Origin: Planctomycetes bacterium B3_Pla
GTDB taxonomy: Bacteria; Planctomycetota; Phycisphaerae; Sedimentisphaerales; Anaerobacaceae
Direction: 5' to 3'
Assembly: GCA_005223045.1 (NCBI GenBank)
Contig: NJBM01000010.1
Location: 62,001-126,000, forward strand
Length of the DNA stretch: 64,000 nucleotides
Under the pieces are notes generated by a model that was not told where the DNA came from, did not search any database, and saw only the letters and a program-made list of their open reading frames with translations. Position 1 is the stretch's first letter, and each line of letters opens with the position of its first letter. A program made the position numbers and the translations under genes. Below are positions 16,692 through 25,145 of the stretch, one piece after another.

Positions 16692-17960
16692 GTGGAATTG
16701 ATTTCGTTTATAATTTTGTTTAGTGTCATTGCTTTATTGTCGCTTTTTTACGTGTACAAAAGTGGCGGCAACTATATTCAACCACATGCTTTCTATAGTG
16801 CAACAGTTTTTATACTATTGGTGGCTATTCCGGTTATTCAGTTTTTTGTAGTTGATGTATTTAATGATGTATCCGGCGTGATTTTATTGAACACCATGAT
16901 AGGTCTTAGCTATGTATCTTTTTCAATAGGTTTTTTTACGAAGAAGAAGAAAGCTGTGAAAATATTATCTGGTATTGTTAAAGGTTTTAATGTAAGCAAT
17001 CCACCAAAGACCATTTTGAACTTACATATATTAATGATGGCCTTCGTGGCTGTAGCTCTTTTTATTTCCTTAACTCAGAAAAGCGGGATGGGATTATTGC
17101 CCTGGCTTTCGGATCCAAGGCACGGTTATCAATATCACAGGACAGGCCTGGGGCATTTGTACGTAGGTTCTATAGCAATATTTAATTTTATTTTCTTATA
17201 CATCCTGTTCTTCAAAGTAAGGAAAGTAGTGCACTTAATCTTTGCTACTACCATATTTACTTTGGTTTCCTATTTTTACGGCAGCAAGGGATTGGTTGTA
17301 TTCTCCATATTTGAAGGTATAGTTTACTACAATTTTTTTATTAACAAGATAAAGCTTCGTGGGGTGTTAATAATTTTCGGCTTATTTGTGATATTGTTTT
17401 CATTTGTTTTCTCATTGTATGGCCGGCAAAGTACCAATGTACATTTGAGTAATAAAATTTTGCGCTATGCGGACTATTATAATAATGCCCGAATGTTCTT
17501 TTCCGACTTTAATGAAGAATTTGAATACGCATACGGTAGAGAATATCTAAGCGGCTTGTGGAATTATATTCCAAGAGCCGTTTATCCAAATAAACCCTAC
17601 AGTTACGGAATAGTAAAATATGTTGTCGAAAAGTATCACCCTGGTGCAGGCAGGAGCGGACATACGCCTTCATTCGGCGGACCAGTAGGAACGGTGGAGG
17701 AATATTTGAATTTCGGATTTGCAGGAGTTATTCTGGTTGGTTTTATGAGAGGATACTTTTCATCTCTTTTCTACCGGTATTTTTTGAAATACAGAAATTT
17801 TCTTGGCTTTGTCTTGTTGTCAAATCTCATAGGTTTTTCCATATTCCCAATAATAAGCGGTCCCCTTTACAAAATAATCTGGTACATATTGAATATTTTA
17901 TTATTGTTATTCCACAAGCAAATAGTCGTGCATGCCTCTGCTGTCCAGATAGAAAATTGA
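16692..17960 (+). CDS. Wzy-like polysaccharide polymerase (multi-spanning membrane protein)
   Basis: 422 residues, about ten to eleven membrane helices, and a large hydrophilic loop at about 255-335 rich in tyrosine and arginine (LWNYIPRAVYPNKPYSYG), as in O-antigen/oligosaccharide-repeat polymerases. These join repeat units on the outer face of the membrane and work with the Wzz-type regulator seen at the start of this locus. Start is GTG. Overlaps the following GT9 gene by 4 bases, indicating translational coupling. Strongly AT-rich. Family assignment rests on topology and context because such polymerases share little sequence. Confidence 0.75.
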   Translation: MELISFIILFSVIALLSLFYVYKSGGNYIQPHAFYSATVFILLVAIPVIQFFVVDVFNDVSGVILLNTMIGLSYVSFSIGFFTKKKKAVKILSGIVKGFNVSNPPKTILNLHILMMAFVAVALFISLTQKSGMGLLPWLSDPRHGYQYHRTGLGHLYVGSIAIFNFIFLYILFFKVRKVVHLIFATTIFTLVSYFYGSKGLVVFSIFEGIVYYNFFINKIKLRGVLIIFGLFVILFSFVFSLYGRQSTNVHLSNKILRYADYYNNARMFFSDFNEEFEYAYGREYLSGLWNYIPRAVYPNKPYSYGIVKYVVEKYHPGAGRSGHTPSFGGPVGTVEEYLNFGFAGVILVGFMRGYFSSLFYRYFLKYRNFLGFVLLSNLIGFSIFPIISGPLYKIIWYILNILLLLFHKQIVVHASAVQIEN

Positions 17961-19117
17961 GAAAAAGAGATATTAACAAATGTACAACATCCAAAATGTA
18001 TTTTAATAAGAAACGACTTGTTCTCATACGTCTTTTCGATAGATTGCTCGCCTTCTTATATGCGTTTAGACGTCCAAATCCAATTAACCATGATTGTAGT
18101 CAATACGAGAAAATTCTTATTCTTGAATCTCATCTTATAGGCGACGTAATAATGGGATTGCCTGCATATAGGGCTATCCGTGAAAAATTTCCTGATTCCG
18201 AATTGATTTTCCTGGGTAATCAATGGGGTAAAGACCTGCTTGATGGCCAGGGAATATTTGACAGATTCATTATTTCCCGCATTCCCTGGGCGGTTTATGA
18301 TTATTCAATCAAAAACTTAATACAGCTTTTCTCTCAAACCCGGCAGTTGAAAAAGCTTAAAATAGATATGGCATTTGATTTTCGAGGGGACATCAGAAAT
18401 ATTTTCCTGCTGCATATGGTTAAAGCAAAAAGAAGAGTCAGTTACGACTTTACAGGTGGAAGATACTGGTTGACCGATATTGTTCCGTCTCCTGAAAATT
18501 GGCATTTGATTGAAAGAAACCTGAATGTAACAAAATTCATAGGGGCTGAAAACAACGAAGATGTCCCCCGGCTTGAACTTTCACAAGCAAAGCTGCAAAT
18601 ATCAAAAAAGCACCTTAACAACCGAGGCCTTAACAACATCGTATTTGTTCATCCCGGAGCAAGTCAGCCTAAGAAGCTTTGGTCTTCAAAGCGATTTGCC
18701 GGAATTGTGAAATACTTGCAAAAAAAAGGCTATTCGGCAGTATTGCTGGCCGGGCCAAATGATGAATCGATAGTGAAGTCAATTGTGGACGAATGCAGCA
18801 AACGTCCCGAAGTATTGGCAGTGCCGTTGAAGGAAATAAGCGGCTATCTGGCATGCGGTGAATTTTTCATAGGGCTGGACAGCGGAATAGCTCATCTAAC
18901 TGCAGCGCTTGGGAAGAATGTAATTGTGCTGTTCGGCCCACAGCCGTCTTCCATAGCCTGCCCGCGTGGATACGGGAGGATTGTGAAAATTAGTAAAGGT
19001 AATTTTGATTGCCGGCCATGTAATAGACGAGTGTGTGACCGTGATAATGCTTGCATGAGGGCTATTAAAACAGAGGATGTCATAGAGGCGATAGAAAGAA
19101 TTGAAAGCGATAGATAG
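17957..19117 (+). CDS. Glycosyltransferase family 9 (heptosyltransferase-like)
   Basis: 386 residues. The GT9 signature is clear: ILESHLIGDVIMGLPAYRAI near the N terminus, FVHPGASQPKKLWSSKRFA in the middle and GLDSGIAHLTAALGKNVIVLFGP near the end. The C-terminal CRPCNRRVCDRDNACM cluster of cysteines is common in this family. It transfers heptose or a related sugar in the cytoplasm. The TTG start at 17957 overlaps the upstream gene by 4 bases; ATG at 17996 is an alternative with no better ribosome binding site. Confidence 0.87.
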   Translation: MRKRDINKCTTSKMYFNKKRLVLIRLFDRLLAFLYAFRRPNPINHDCSQYEKILILESHLIGDVIMGLPAYRAIREKFPDSELIFLGNQWGKDLLDGQGIFDRFIISRIPWAVYDYSIKNLIQLFSQTRQLKKLKIDMAFDFRGDIRNIFLLHMVKAKRRVSYDFTGGRYWLTDIVPSPENWHLIERNLNVTKFIGAENNEDVPRLELSQAKLQISKKHLNNRGLNNIVFVHPGASQPKKLWSSKRFAGIVKYLQKKGYSAVLLAGPNDESIVKSIVDECSKRPEVLAVPLKEISGYLACGEFFIGLDSGIAHLTAALGKNVIVLFGPQPSSIACPRGYGRIVKISKGNFDCRPCNRRVCDRDNACMRAIKTEDVIEAIERIESDR

Positions 19118-19136
19118 ACTTGCTTTTTGAGTTAGG

Positions 19137-19898
19137 ATGAAAGTTTCAATAATAACTGTTTGTTTCAATATCGCCGAGACTATTGAAGATACTATTAAAA
19201 GTGTTCTTGGTCAGGACTACAGGGGTATCGAATATATTGTCGTGGACGGCGGTTCTACAGATGGTACACTTGATATCATAAACAGGTACGAAAATGACAT
19301 AGCCAAAGTTATATCCGAGCCGGATAACGGCATATATGATGCTATGAACAAGGGGATCGGGTCGTCAACAGGTGACATTGTTGCGACTCTAAACGGCGAT
19401 GACGTTTATGCCGAGAAGACGACTGTTAGCCGGATGGCGGAATTCATACAAAGCAACGGCCTGGATGCTGCTTACGGAGACCTGGTATATATAAACCACA
19501 ACAATACAGACCACGTCACGCGATTTTGGAAACCCGGCGACTACAAGGAGGGGGCCTTTTGTCGCGGCTGGGTTTTACCGCATCCAACCTTTTTCTGCCG
19601 GAAAGATATTTTTGAAAGATTTGGGTACTTCAATGACACACTGCAAATCGCGGCAGACTTCGAACTGATGCTGCGCTTTATCGAAAAGCACCGAATAAAG
19701 GTCGGCTATCGGCCTGAGATAATTGTAAAAATGCGTACCGCTGGCAAAGCAAATGTTCTGCGCGGCATGATTCGCGGCAACCTGGAGATCGTACGATCTT
19801 TTAGACTAAACGACCTTCGTCTGTCTCCATGGTTTTTTGTCTGCAAGCCAATAACAAAAGTGGCACAACTCTTTGCAAGGCCGAGTCGGGTTCAATGA
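19137..19898 (+). CDS. Glycosyltransferase family 2 (WcaE-like)
   Basis: 253 residues, a single GT-A domain: VSIITVCFNIAETI at the N terminus, VVDGGSTDGT for nucleotide binding, and LNGDDVY as the DxD-like metal site. AADFELMLRFIEKH gives the acceptor-side acidic motif. Adds one sugar to the growing repeat unit in the cytoplasm. It ends in a 4-base ATGA overlap with the next gene. GC content is returning to that of the genome flanks here. Confidence 0.88.
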   Translation: MKVSIITVCFNIAETIEDTIKSVLGQDYRGIEYIVVDGGSTDGTLDIINRYENDIAKVISEPDNGIYDAMNKGIGSSTGDIVATLNGDDVYAEKTTVSRMAEFIQSNGLDAAYGDLVYINHNNTDHVTRFWKPGDYKEGAFCRGWVLPHPTFFCRKDIFERFGYFNDTLQIAADFELMLRFIEKHRIKVGYRPEIIVKMRTAGKANVLRGMIRGNLEIVRSFRLNDLRLSPWFFVCKPITKVAQLFARPSRVQ

Positions 19899-21154
19899 CG
19901 AAAACTCAAATCATTTTGTTTCTGACTAATATAGTTCTAACGAACGTCTCTTTCCTGTTGTCCTTTCTTGTGAGATACGGCCTGACGTTCCCATCGTACA
20001 ATTTCCTGCCATACAGGAAAAGCTTTGTGTTTGTGACGCTCATAAACATTTCTGCGTTGTCTTTTTTCGGAGTTTACAAAAAAAGATTCAAATCCTCGTG
20101 GGACCTGTTCAAGAGAATTTTCTTAGGGTCATTTTTCGGGACATTATTGAGTATCGCCTTTGTTTATGTCTTCAGAGCGAACTGGGGCGCTTTCCCAACA
20201 AGTGTTTTCGTCCTTTCTTTTTTTACAAATCTTCTTCTGATTTTCAAGCTGAACCAGTTTGTCCTCAGAACCAGGAAAAAGATTATGAAGAAGGTTGTCT
20301 TGATCGGCCGGGATGAAATAGATGACATGATAGGAAAGAAGGTTATCGTAAGAAGAATAGAAATCGATGAGATCGAGCAATTGGCCAAACATCCGGACAT
20401 CGATGAGATTGTTATTTGCGAAAGAATCCACAATGAAAAAGACCTGAGCCTTCTAATCTATCTTACGCAAAAGTTAAAAATAGATATTGTTTTCAATCCT
20501 TCTATCTATGTGGAAATGTTGTCCGGGAGAATCAACGGCGAGAATTCATTCCACTCCCTAAGCACTTTCGTCGGAGAAAAACGGGATTTGGAAGAGTTTT
20601 TGATAAGAAGCCTGGATATAATTGGAAGTATCATTATGTTGCTTATGTTTACACCTGCGACAATTATGATTTCTCTGCTCATCAAAATTTCGTCGCCAGG
20701 ACCGGTTTTTTACAAGCAGCAAAGAGTAGGCAAAGACGGCAGAATCTTCACTTTGTACAAGTTTAGAACTATGGTGGAAGATGCAGAGAAAACCGTCGGA
20801 CCTGTCTTGGCAAGCCGAGATGACCCTCGGATTACAAAAGTAGGAAGGATTTTACGAAGAACACGCCTGGATGAGCTTCCTCAGCTATTCAATGTTCTGC
20901 AAGGGTATATGAGTCTGGTTGGACCCAGGCCGGAACGTCCACATTTTGTCAAGCAACACAAAGCTCTTCGTGAATTGAGATTAGCGGTAAAACCAGGACT
21001 AACGGGCTTAGCTCAGATTCGAAGTTTTTACGACTTGAAACCCCGGCATAAAACGAAATACGACTACCTTTACATCCAAAAAAGGTCGTTGCAGCTAAAC
21101 CTGTACATACTGATGCTGACTATTCCCGCCGTCTTCTCCAGAAAAGGCTGGTAG
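19895..21154 (+). CDS. Exopolysaccharide polyprenyl glycosylphosphotransferase (initiating enzyme)
   Basis: About 420 residues. Four N-terminal membrane helices, a CoA-binding-like domain in the middle, then a membrane-embedded helix (about 230-255) and the catalytic bacterial sugar transferase core: KFRTMVEDAE, RDDPRITKVGRILRRTRLDELPQL, and LVGPRPERP. It transfers a sugar-1-phosphate to undecaprenyl phosphate, the first step of repeat-unit assembly. ATG at 19895 overlaps the GT2 stop as ATGA. It is the last gene of the plus-strand locus and converges on the next gene with a 33-base gap. Confidence 0.9.
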   Translation: MTKTQIILFLTNIVLTNVSFLLSFLVRYGLTFPSYNFLPYRKSFVFVTLINISALSFFGVYKKRFKSSWDLFKRIFLGSFFGTLLSIAFVYVFRANWGAFPTSVFVLSFFTNLLLIFKLNQFVLRTRKKIMKKVVLIGRDEIDDMIGKKVIVRRIEIDEIEQLAKHPDIDEIVICERIHNEKDLSLLIYLTQKLKIDIVFNPSIYVEMLSGRINGENSFHSLSTFVGEKRDLEEFLIRSLDIIGSIIMLLMFTPATIMISLLIKISSPGPVFYKQQRVGKDGRIFTLYKFRTMVEDAEKTVGPVLASRDDPRITKVGRILRRTRLDELPQLFNVLQGYMSLVGPRPERPHFVKQHKALRELRLAVKPGLTGLAQIRSFYDLKPRHKTKYDYLYIQKRSLQLNLYILMLTIPAVFSRKGW

Positions 21155-21187
21155 GCTTGGATATTTTTCGCACTTTATACCGGGACG

Positions 21188-22729
21188 TTAAAGCAGTCCT
21201 TTCTCTGGTCGATGGTAGATCACAACTCGCTTCTTGCTCTTTTTCCGCGTATCGACCTCCACCGAATATTCTTTCTGTCCAATTCTATCGGAAGATAGCT
21301 CGTCCCCTTCGCCCTTAGCAATCCTGACGACGTATTTGGCCTTCCCTGGAATACTATCGCTATACAGCAATCCTTCTCGTTCTGCGTAAAAACTTATGCG
21401 TATGTCCGGAACGGCGATAATGTCCTGCCGGTCGGTATTGTTCTTTAGCCACGCCGCCGCTATTCTAAAGCCCCGCTTGTCGATACCTGCCGGCCGGAGC
21501 AATTTGGGCAGGCAAATCGTTATGCCGATCAGCAGCAGTATCAGACCCAACTGAGACTTTTGGCCTTTGAGCGAGCCGAACTTAAACATGCTCGAAAGCC
21601 GGTTCTCTATCACATGCAGACCGTCACAGATGTAGAAAACGGTAAAGGCCACTAATGGCAGGGTCCATCTGTTGCTTATGTGCGCCTCAATATAGCAGTA
21701 GCGGCACACCATCAGCGACAGATTCATCAGCACAAAAACCGTTATGAGAAATCTCTCCTCGAGTTTAGCCCCATGTTGCAGGCGATAGTAAAAACCTATC
21801 AACAAGGCCGGCATAAAAAACCACATCAGGTTCTCACCAATGCTGCTGAAAATTTCACCCAAAGCCTTCGCTATATCGGCGGGAACTATTCTTGCAGCAT
21901 AACAATCCGCACCGTCGGCGTCATTTTCACGAACATCGGTCCGGTGCGGCGTCGTGTTGTGAGAAATCATTTTGAAAACGTGCGTTGCATTGGGTGAAAT
22001 GATGTGCCCCGTGTATTTGATATACGGCAGTGCGGGAAGAGCAAAGGCGACAAACAGTGATGCCAGAGCCGCAAGAGATCTTGACCTGCTGATTTTTCCA
22101 ACTCCGGGCCGGAACATGCACAACGTCAGCCACATGAAGCCATATATGACTAACTGTGCACACTCAGGCCGTATCCAATAGCCCAAACCGGCACACAATC
22201 CCGCCAGACCGAAGGTCCACCATTTGCCTCGCCGGGCCCCCATGAGCAAACACAGAAAGCCCGCCGCCAAAAACAGTATATAAGGCCACTCTCTTGTAAC
22301 CTCACAACTCATTTTGGCCGGATGAGGCAGCAGGATGAGTATGAGCATCGCATAGAAACTTTTCCTGCCGCCCACCAATAACTGTCCGATGAAATACAGC
22401 GGTATCAGCGCAAGCAGGCGAAACAACAAAGTTATACTCTGGGCCGAGTATATCCACCCCGACAATGATGAGTCGTGGGTGAGCATAGCCGCGAATTCGT
22501 GAGCTGCAAAGATCAGAAACGGATATCCCGGAGCGTCTTTCCTGCCAGTGACGGCTGAATAGTCTGACAACTCGCGCGCGCGCTTCGTGTAAAACACCCC
22601 GTCTTTGGAAATAAGGACCGTGCCGGCAATCAGATAGACTCCGAGCACAGATGCGGCAAAAATGAGAACAAGTAAGCTGATCGCAGCCTGTTTGTGCCCT
22701 GTATCCTTAGTGTTTTGTTTCGCCGGCAT
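21188..22729 (-). CDS. GT39-like integral membrane glycosyltransferase
   Basis: About 513 residues with ten or more hydrophobic segments. The first loop carries acidic residues in DGVFYTKRARELSDYSA, then GRKDAPGYPFLI, as in dolichyl/undecaprenyl-phosphate sugar transferases. The C-terminal soluble part includes WLKNNTDRQDIIAV. The frame is open to 22852, but that overlaps the next gene and crosses a CCCGGCGCGCCGGG palindrome, so ATG at 22729 (MPAKQN) is preferred. It faces the end of the polysaccharide locus and could act on the same glycan. Sugar and acceptor unknown. Confidence 0.78.
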   Translation of the reverse strand: MPAKQNTKDTGHKQAAISLLVLIFAASVLGVYLIAGTVLISKDGVFYTKRARELSDYSAVTGRKDAPGYPFLIFAAHEFAAMLTHDSSLSGWIYSAQSITLLFRLLALIPLYFIGQLLVGGRKSFYAMLILILLPHPAKMSCEVTREWPYILFLAAGFLCLLMGARRGKWWTFGLAGLCAGLGYWIRPECAQLVIYGFMWLTLCMFRPGVGKISRSRSLAALASLFVAFALPALPYIKYTGHIISPNATHVFKMISHNTTPHRTDVRENDADGADCYAARIVPADIAKALGEIFSSIGENLMWFFMPALLIGFYYRLQHGAKLEERFLITVFVLMNLSLMVCRYCYIEAHISNRWTLPLVAFTVFYICDGLHVIENRLSSMFKFGSLKGQKSQLGLILLLIGITICLPKLLRPAGIDKRGFRIAAAWLKNNTDRQDIIAVPDIRISFYAEREGLLYSDSIPGKAKYVVRIAKGEGDELSSDRIGQKEYSVEVDTRKKSKKRVVIYHRPEKGLL

Positions 22730-22748
22730 AATACTCGTCTGCACGCAA

Positions 22749-22762
22749 CCCGGCGCGCCGGG
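22749..22762. repeat. Palindrome CCCGGCGCGCCGGG, second copy
   Basis: Exact 14-base match to the core at 72-85 and to 31561-31574. It sits in the short gap between two minus-strand genes, 20 bases upstream of the preferred start of the GT39-like gene. Confidence 0.7.
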
Positions 22763-22790
22763 ATTACGCCGCCGTGCTCTATCAGCGGGA

Positions 22791-24122
22791 TTATCCGTTG
22801 AGGGTCCAGCCGGGGCGGTACTCGCGGCTGAGAAGATCGTTGGCCTCGGCACTGTTGGTCACGCGGCCGCGGGCGCCGTCGTACTCGATCTTCTTGCCGA
22901 CGCGATAGGCCACCAGACCCAGCAGCATCGTCTCGATCAGGTTGCTGCTGTACTCGAAGTCGCACGAGGTCTTAAGGTCGCCCTTGCACGCATTGGTCCA
23001 TTCGCCCTGGAAGTGGCCCATGTCGGGGATGACCTTGTCGGGGCTGCGCCGTTTATAATAGGTCAGATCGGCATCGTTGCCGAAAGGCAGCACCAGTCGC
23101 GAGCCGAAATCGGCAACAACGTAGCCTTTCTTGCCCTTGAACATCACACCGTGCCCAATCTTGTTCAGATCGACGTAAGGCTTGGGCGATCTGGGCATCG
23201 CTCCGCCCTGATACCAGCCCAAACGGATGGCGGGGCGCCAATCATTCGCTGGCATATCAAAATGGGCTTCCATCTTAACAGGCGTGACATCGGGATTAAA
23301 CGGGTCCCCCTTGGCCTGGGCCGTAGTCGGCAGAGTCGTGTCCATGCCGTTCCAGGCCAGGTCCATCGTATGGCTTCCCATGTCGCCGATCTGGCCGCTG
23401 CCGAAGTCCCAGTACATGTTCCACTTGAGGCAGCCGCCGATGTAGCCCGGATTGTAAGGATGCCAGCATGACGGCCCGATCCACAAATCGTAATGGAGGT
23501 GCTTGGGCGGCTCGCCCTGAGCGGGCAGGTAGCCGGGCCGGGGGATCTGGCGGTTGCCCCAGGCGTACACATCCGTTAGCTCGCCGACGGCGCCGTCCAG
23601 AATCAGCTCGCGCACGCGGTTGAAGTTCGGGTTGGCATGGCGCTGCGTGCCGCACTGTGTGGCCAGCTTATGTTTGTTCTTGAGGTAGGTCGCTCGCACG
23701 ACGCGCGCTTCTTCGACGCTGTTGGCCAGCGGCTTCTCGCAGAAAATGTGAAGCCCGCGGTTCATGGACCAGTTGGCGACGAATGCGTGCGTATGGTCCG
23801 TGGTGCAGCAGATAACCGCATCGAGGCCCTTTTGATCGAGGCATCTGCGCCAATCGACATAGTGCTTTGCCTTCGGGAACTTCTTAGCGGCCGTGGCAAG
23901 TTTGGTCTCGTCCACGTCGCACAAGGCCACTACGTTCTCGCTCGAGATGGGACCCTGGTGGGTCCGACCCCGGCCCCCTACGCCGATCAGGGCCACGTTG
24001 AGCTTGTTGCTGGGCGCATTGGCGCCGGAGAGCGTGCCGCCGGGCAGAATTACCAGGCCCATTCCCGCGGCTGCGGTGGATTTCAAAAATTGACGTCGTT
24101 GAGTGATCTTGTTCTCTATCAT
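22791..24122 (-). CDS. Tat-exported Gfo/Idh/MocA-family oxidoreductase
   Basis: 443 residues. Tat signal at QRRQF (residues 8-12) and a hydrophobic stretch to about 33. NAD(P)-binding glycine motif LIGVGGRGR at 45-53, intact CEKP at 128-131, and GSGQIGDMGSHTMD with the active-site histidine. The HPYNPGYIGG segment is typical of the planctomycete-expanded subgroup. Probably a periplasmic sugar or 3-keto-glycoside oxidoreductase that carries a tightly bound cofactor; substrate unknown. AGAAGGG lies about 9 bases before the ATG. Single gene with a repeat-bearing gap downstream. Confidence 0.9.
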   Translation of the reverse strand: MIENKITQRRQFLKSTAAAGMGLVILPGGTLSGANAPSNKLNVALIGVGGRGRTHQGPISSENVVALCDVDETKLATAAKKFPKAKHYVDWRRCLDQKGLDAVICCTTDHTHAFVANWSMNRGLHIFCEKPLANSVEEARVVRATYLKNKHKLATQCGTQRHANPNFNRVRELILDGAVGELTDVYAWGNRQIPRPGYLPAQGEPPKHLHYDLWIGPSCWHPYNPGYIGGCLKWNMYWDFGSGQIGDMGSHTMDLAWNGMDTTLPTTAQAKGDPFNPDVTPVKMEAHFDMPANDWRPAIRLGWYQGGAMPRSPKPYVDLNKIGHGVMFKGKKGYVVADFGSRLVLPFGNDADLTYYKRRSPDKVIPDMGHFQGEWTNACKGDLKTSCDFEYSSNLIETMLLGLVAYRVGKKIEYDGARGRVTNSAEANDLLSREYRPGWTLNG

Positions 24123-24225
24123 GGCTTTGCCCTTCTCTGTGGTTTTCGTTTTCGATTATGAAACCGGGAAAGTTGAGTTTACAAATCAGGCCAGGAAGAT
24201 GCAACCGAAAAAGATGATCCGGCAT

Positions 24226-24254
24226 TTGACGCAGAGAGAAATCTCAATTATAAT
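24226..24254 (+). promoter_or_regulatory. Near-consensus sigma-70 promoter upstream of bioY
   Basis: TTGACG (24226-24231), exactly 17 bases, then TATAAT (24249-24254). It is 44 bases before the bioY start codon. No palindromic BirA or BioR operator could be recognised next to it by eye. Confidence 0.75.
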
Positions 24255-24298
24255 AGCCGGCAGATAGCAGGTTTTTGTGTTTGTATGTTGGAGCGATT

Positions 24299-24919
24299 AT
24301 GCTGGCGAATGCAACTGTAGCCGATCTTTTGCGGCCTTGTGAGAAGAGGCTTGCCGGGTTCTATGATATTGCCCTTATCGTCGGGGGGTCTTTGCTGATT
24401 GGTCTTTGCGCCCAGATCAAGTTTTTTCCGTTTGGCCCGGTTCCGGTTACGGGGCAGACTTTTGCCGTTCTGATGACAGGAGCGCTGCTCGGTTCTCGCC
24501 GGGGCAGCCTTGCCGTCCTTGCCTATATTGCCCAGGGTTTGGCGGGCTTGCCGGTCTTTGCCGTGGCGAGCGGTTCGGCCGCACTGTTAGGCCCCACTGG
24601 CGGGTATCTGGTCGGCTTCGTTGCCGCCGCTTACGTTACAGGGTTGTTGGCCGAGAAGGGATGGGACCGGCGGATCGGCACTACAATCCTGGCGATGACT
24701 CTCGGCAACGTGGTCATTTACGCCTTCGGCCTGCTCTGGCTGTGCTGCCTGACCGGCGTCAACTCCACAGTTTTGAAGACAGGGCTATATCCTTTCATTC
24801 CCGGCGACTTGTTGAAAATAACGCTGGCTGCCGCACTCCTTCCGTCAGGCTGGAAACTGCTCGGTTGCGCCGGTCTTGGCGCAGACGCATCGAGAAAAAA
24901 AACCGAAAAACAACAATAA
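24299..24919 (+). CDS. bioY: BioY, biotin-specific S component of an ECF transporter
   Basis: About 206 residues, six membrane helices. The family signature is strong: FGPVPVTGQTFAVLMTGALL, SRRGSLAVLAYIAQGLAGLPVF and LLGPTGGYLVGF. BioY binds biotin in the membrane and works with an ECF ATPase/T module, or in some species alone. No bioM or bioN genes are next to it here, so it either uses a shared ECF module elsewhere or acts solitarily. GGAG at 24289-24292 precedes ATG 24299; the frame is open from 24275 without a better start. A lysine-rich C-terminal tail follows the last helix. Confidence 0.93.
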   Translation: MLANATVADLLRPCEKRLAGFYDIALIVGGSLLIGLCAQIKFFPFGPVPVTGQTFAVLMTGALLGSRRGSLAVLAYIAQGLAGLPVFAVASGSAALLGPTGGYLVGFVAAAYVTGLLAEKGWDRRIGTTILAMTLGNVVIYAFGLLWLCCLTGVNSTVLKTGLYPFIPGDLLKITLAAALLPSGWKLLGCAGLGADASRKKTEKQQ

Positions 24920-24986
24920 AATCTACGATTTCACGCCGAAATTGAACCTTCCGACACCGTAGCGAATTCAATTGGCTTATGGCACA

Positions 24987-25133
24987 CGCCCACCTATCCG
25001 CGTGGGCAAAAACGGAATTTGCCCACCCTACGAATGCTGATTGATGATATTGGTATCTACGATGAGGTGCTCAGAATTGTAGGGTGGGGCTTGCCCCACC
25101 ATGTTTGAACGGTGGGCCAAAGCCCCACCCTAC
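24987..25133. repeat. GTAGGGTGGGC / GCCCACCCTAC inverted repeat cluster
   Basis: Two inverted pairs lie side by side. CGCCCACC...GTGGGC with TTGCCCACCCTAC ends at 25031; GTAGGGTGGGGCTTGCCCCACC at 25079-25100 faces GGTGGGCCAAAGCCCCACCCTAC at 25111-25133. The second pair can form a long cruciform. The family recurs at 25432-25526, 32053-32097 and 38932-38953. Confidence 0.75.
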
Positions 25134-25145
25134 ATTTAAATTCTT

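Noticed and set aside
12606-19117. Integrative element or prophage
   Set aside because: AT-rich composition fits an acquired polysaccharide cassette; no integrase, phage structural gene or attachment repeats were found.
22662-23471. Plus-strand 269-codon frame opposite the oxidoreductase
   Set aside because: GC-rich shadow frame; the minus strand has Tat signal, NAD motif and EKP.
24180-24298. Biotin repressor operator or riboswitch before bioY
   Set aside because: Only a promoter is visible; no palindrome matching known BirA or BioR sites could be recognised.
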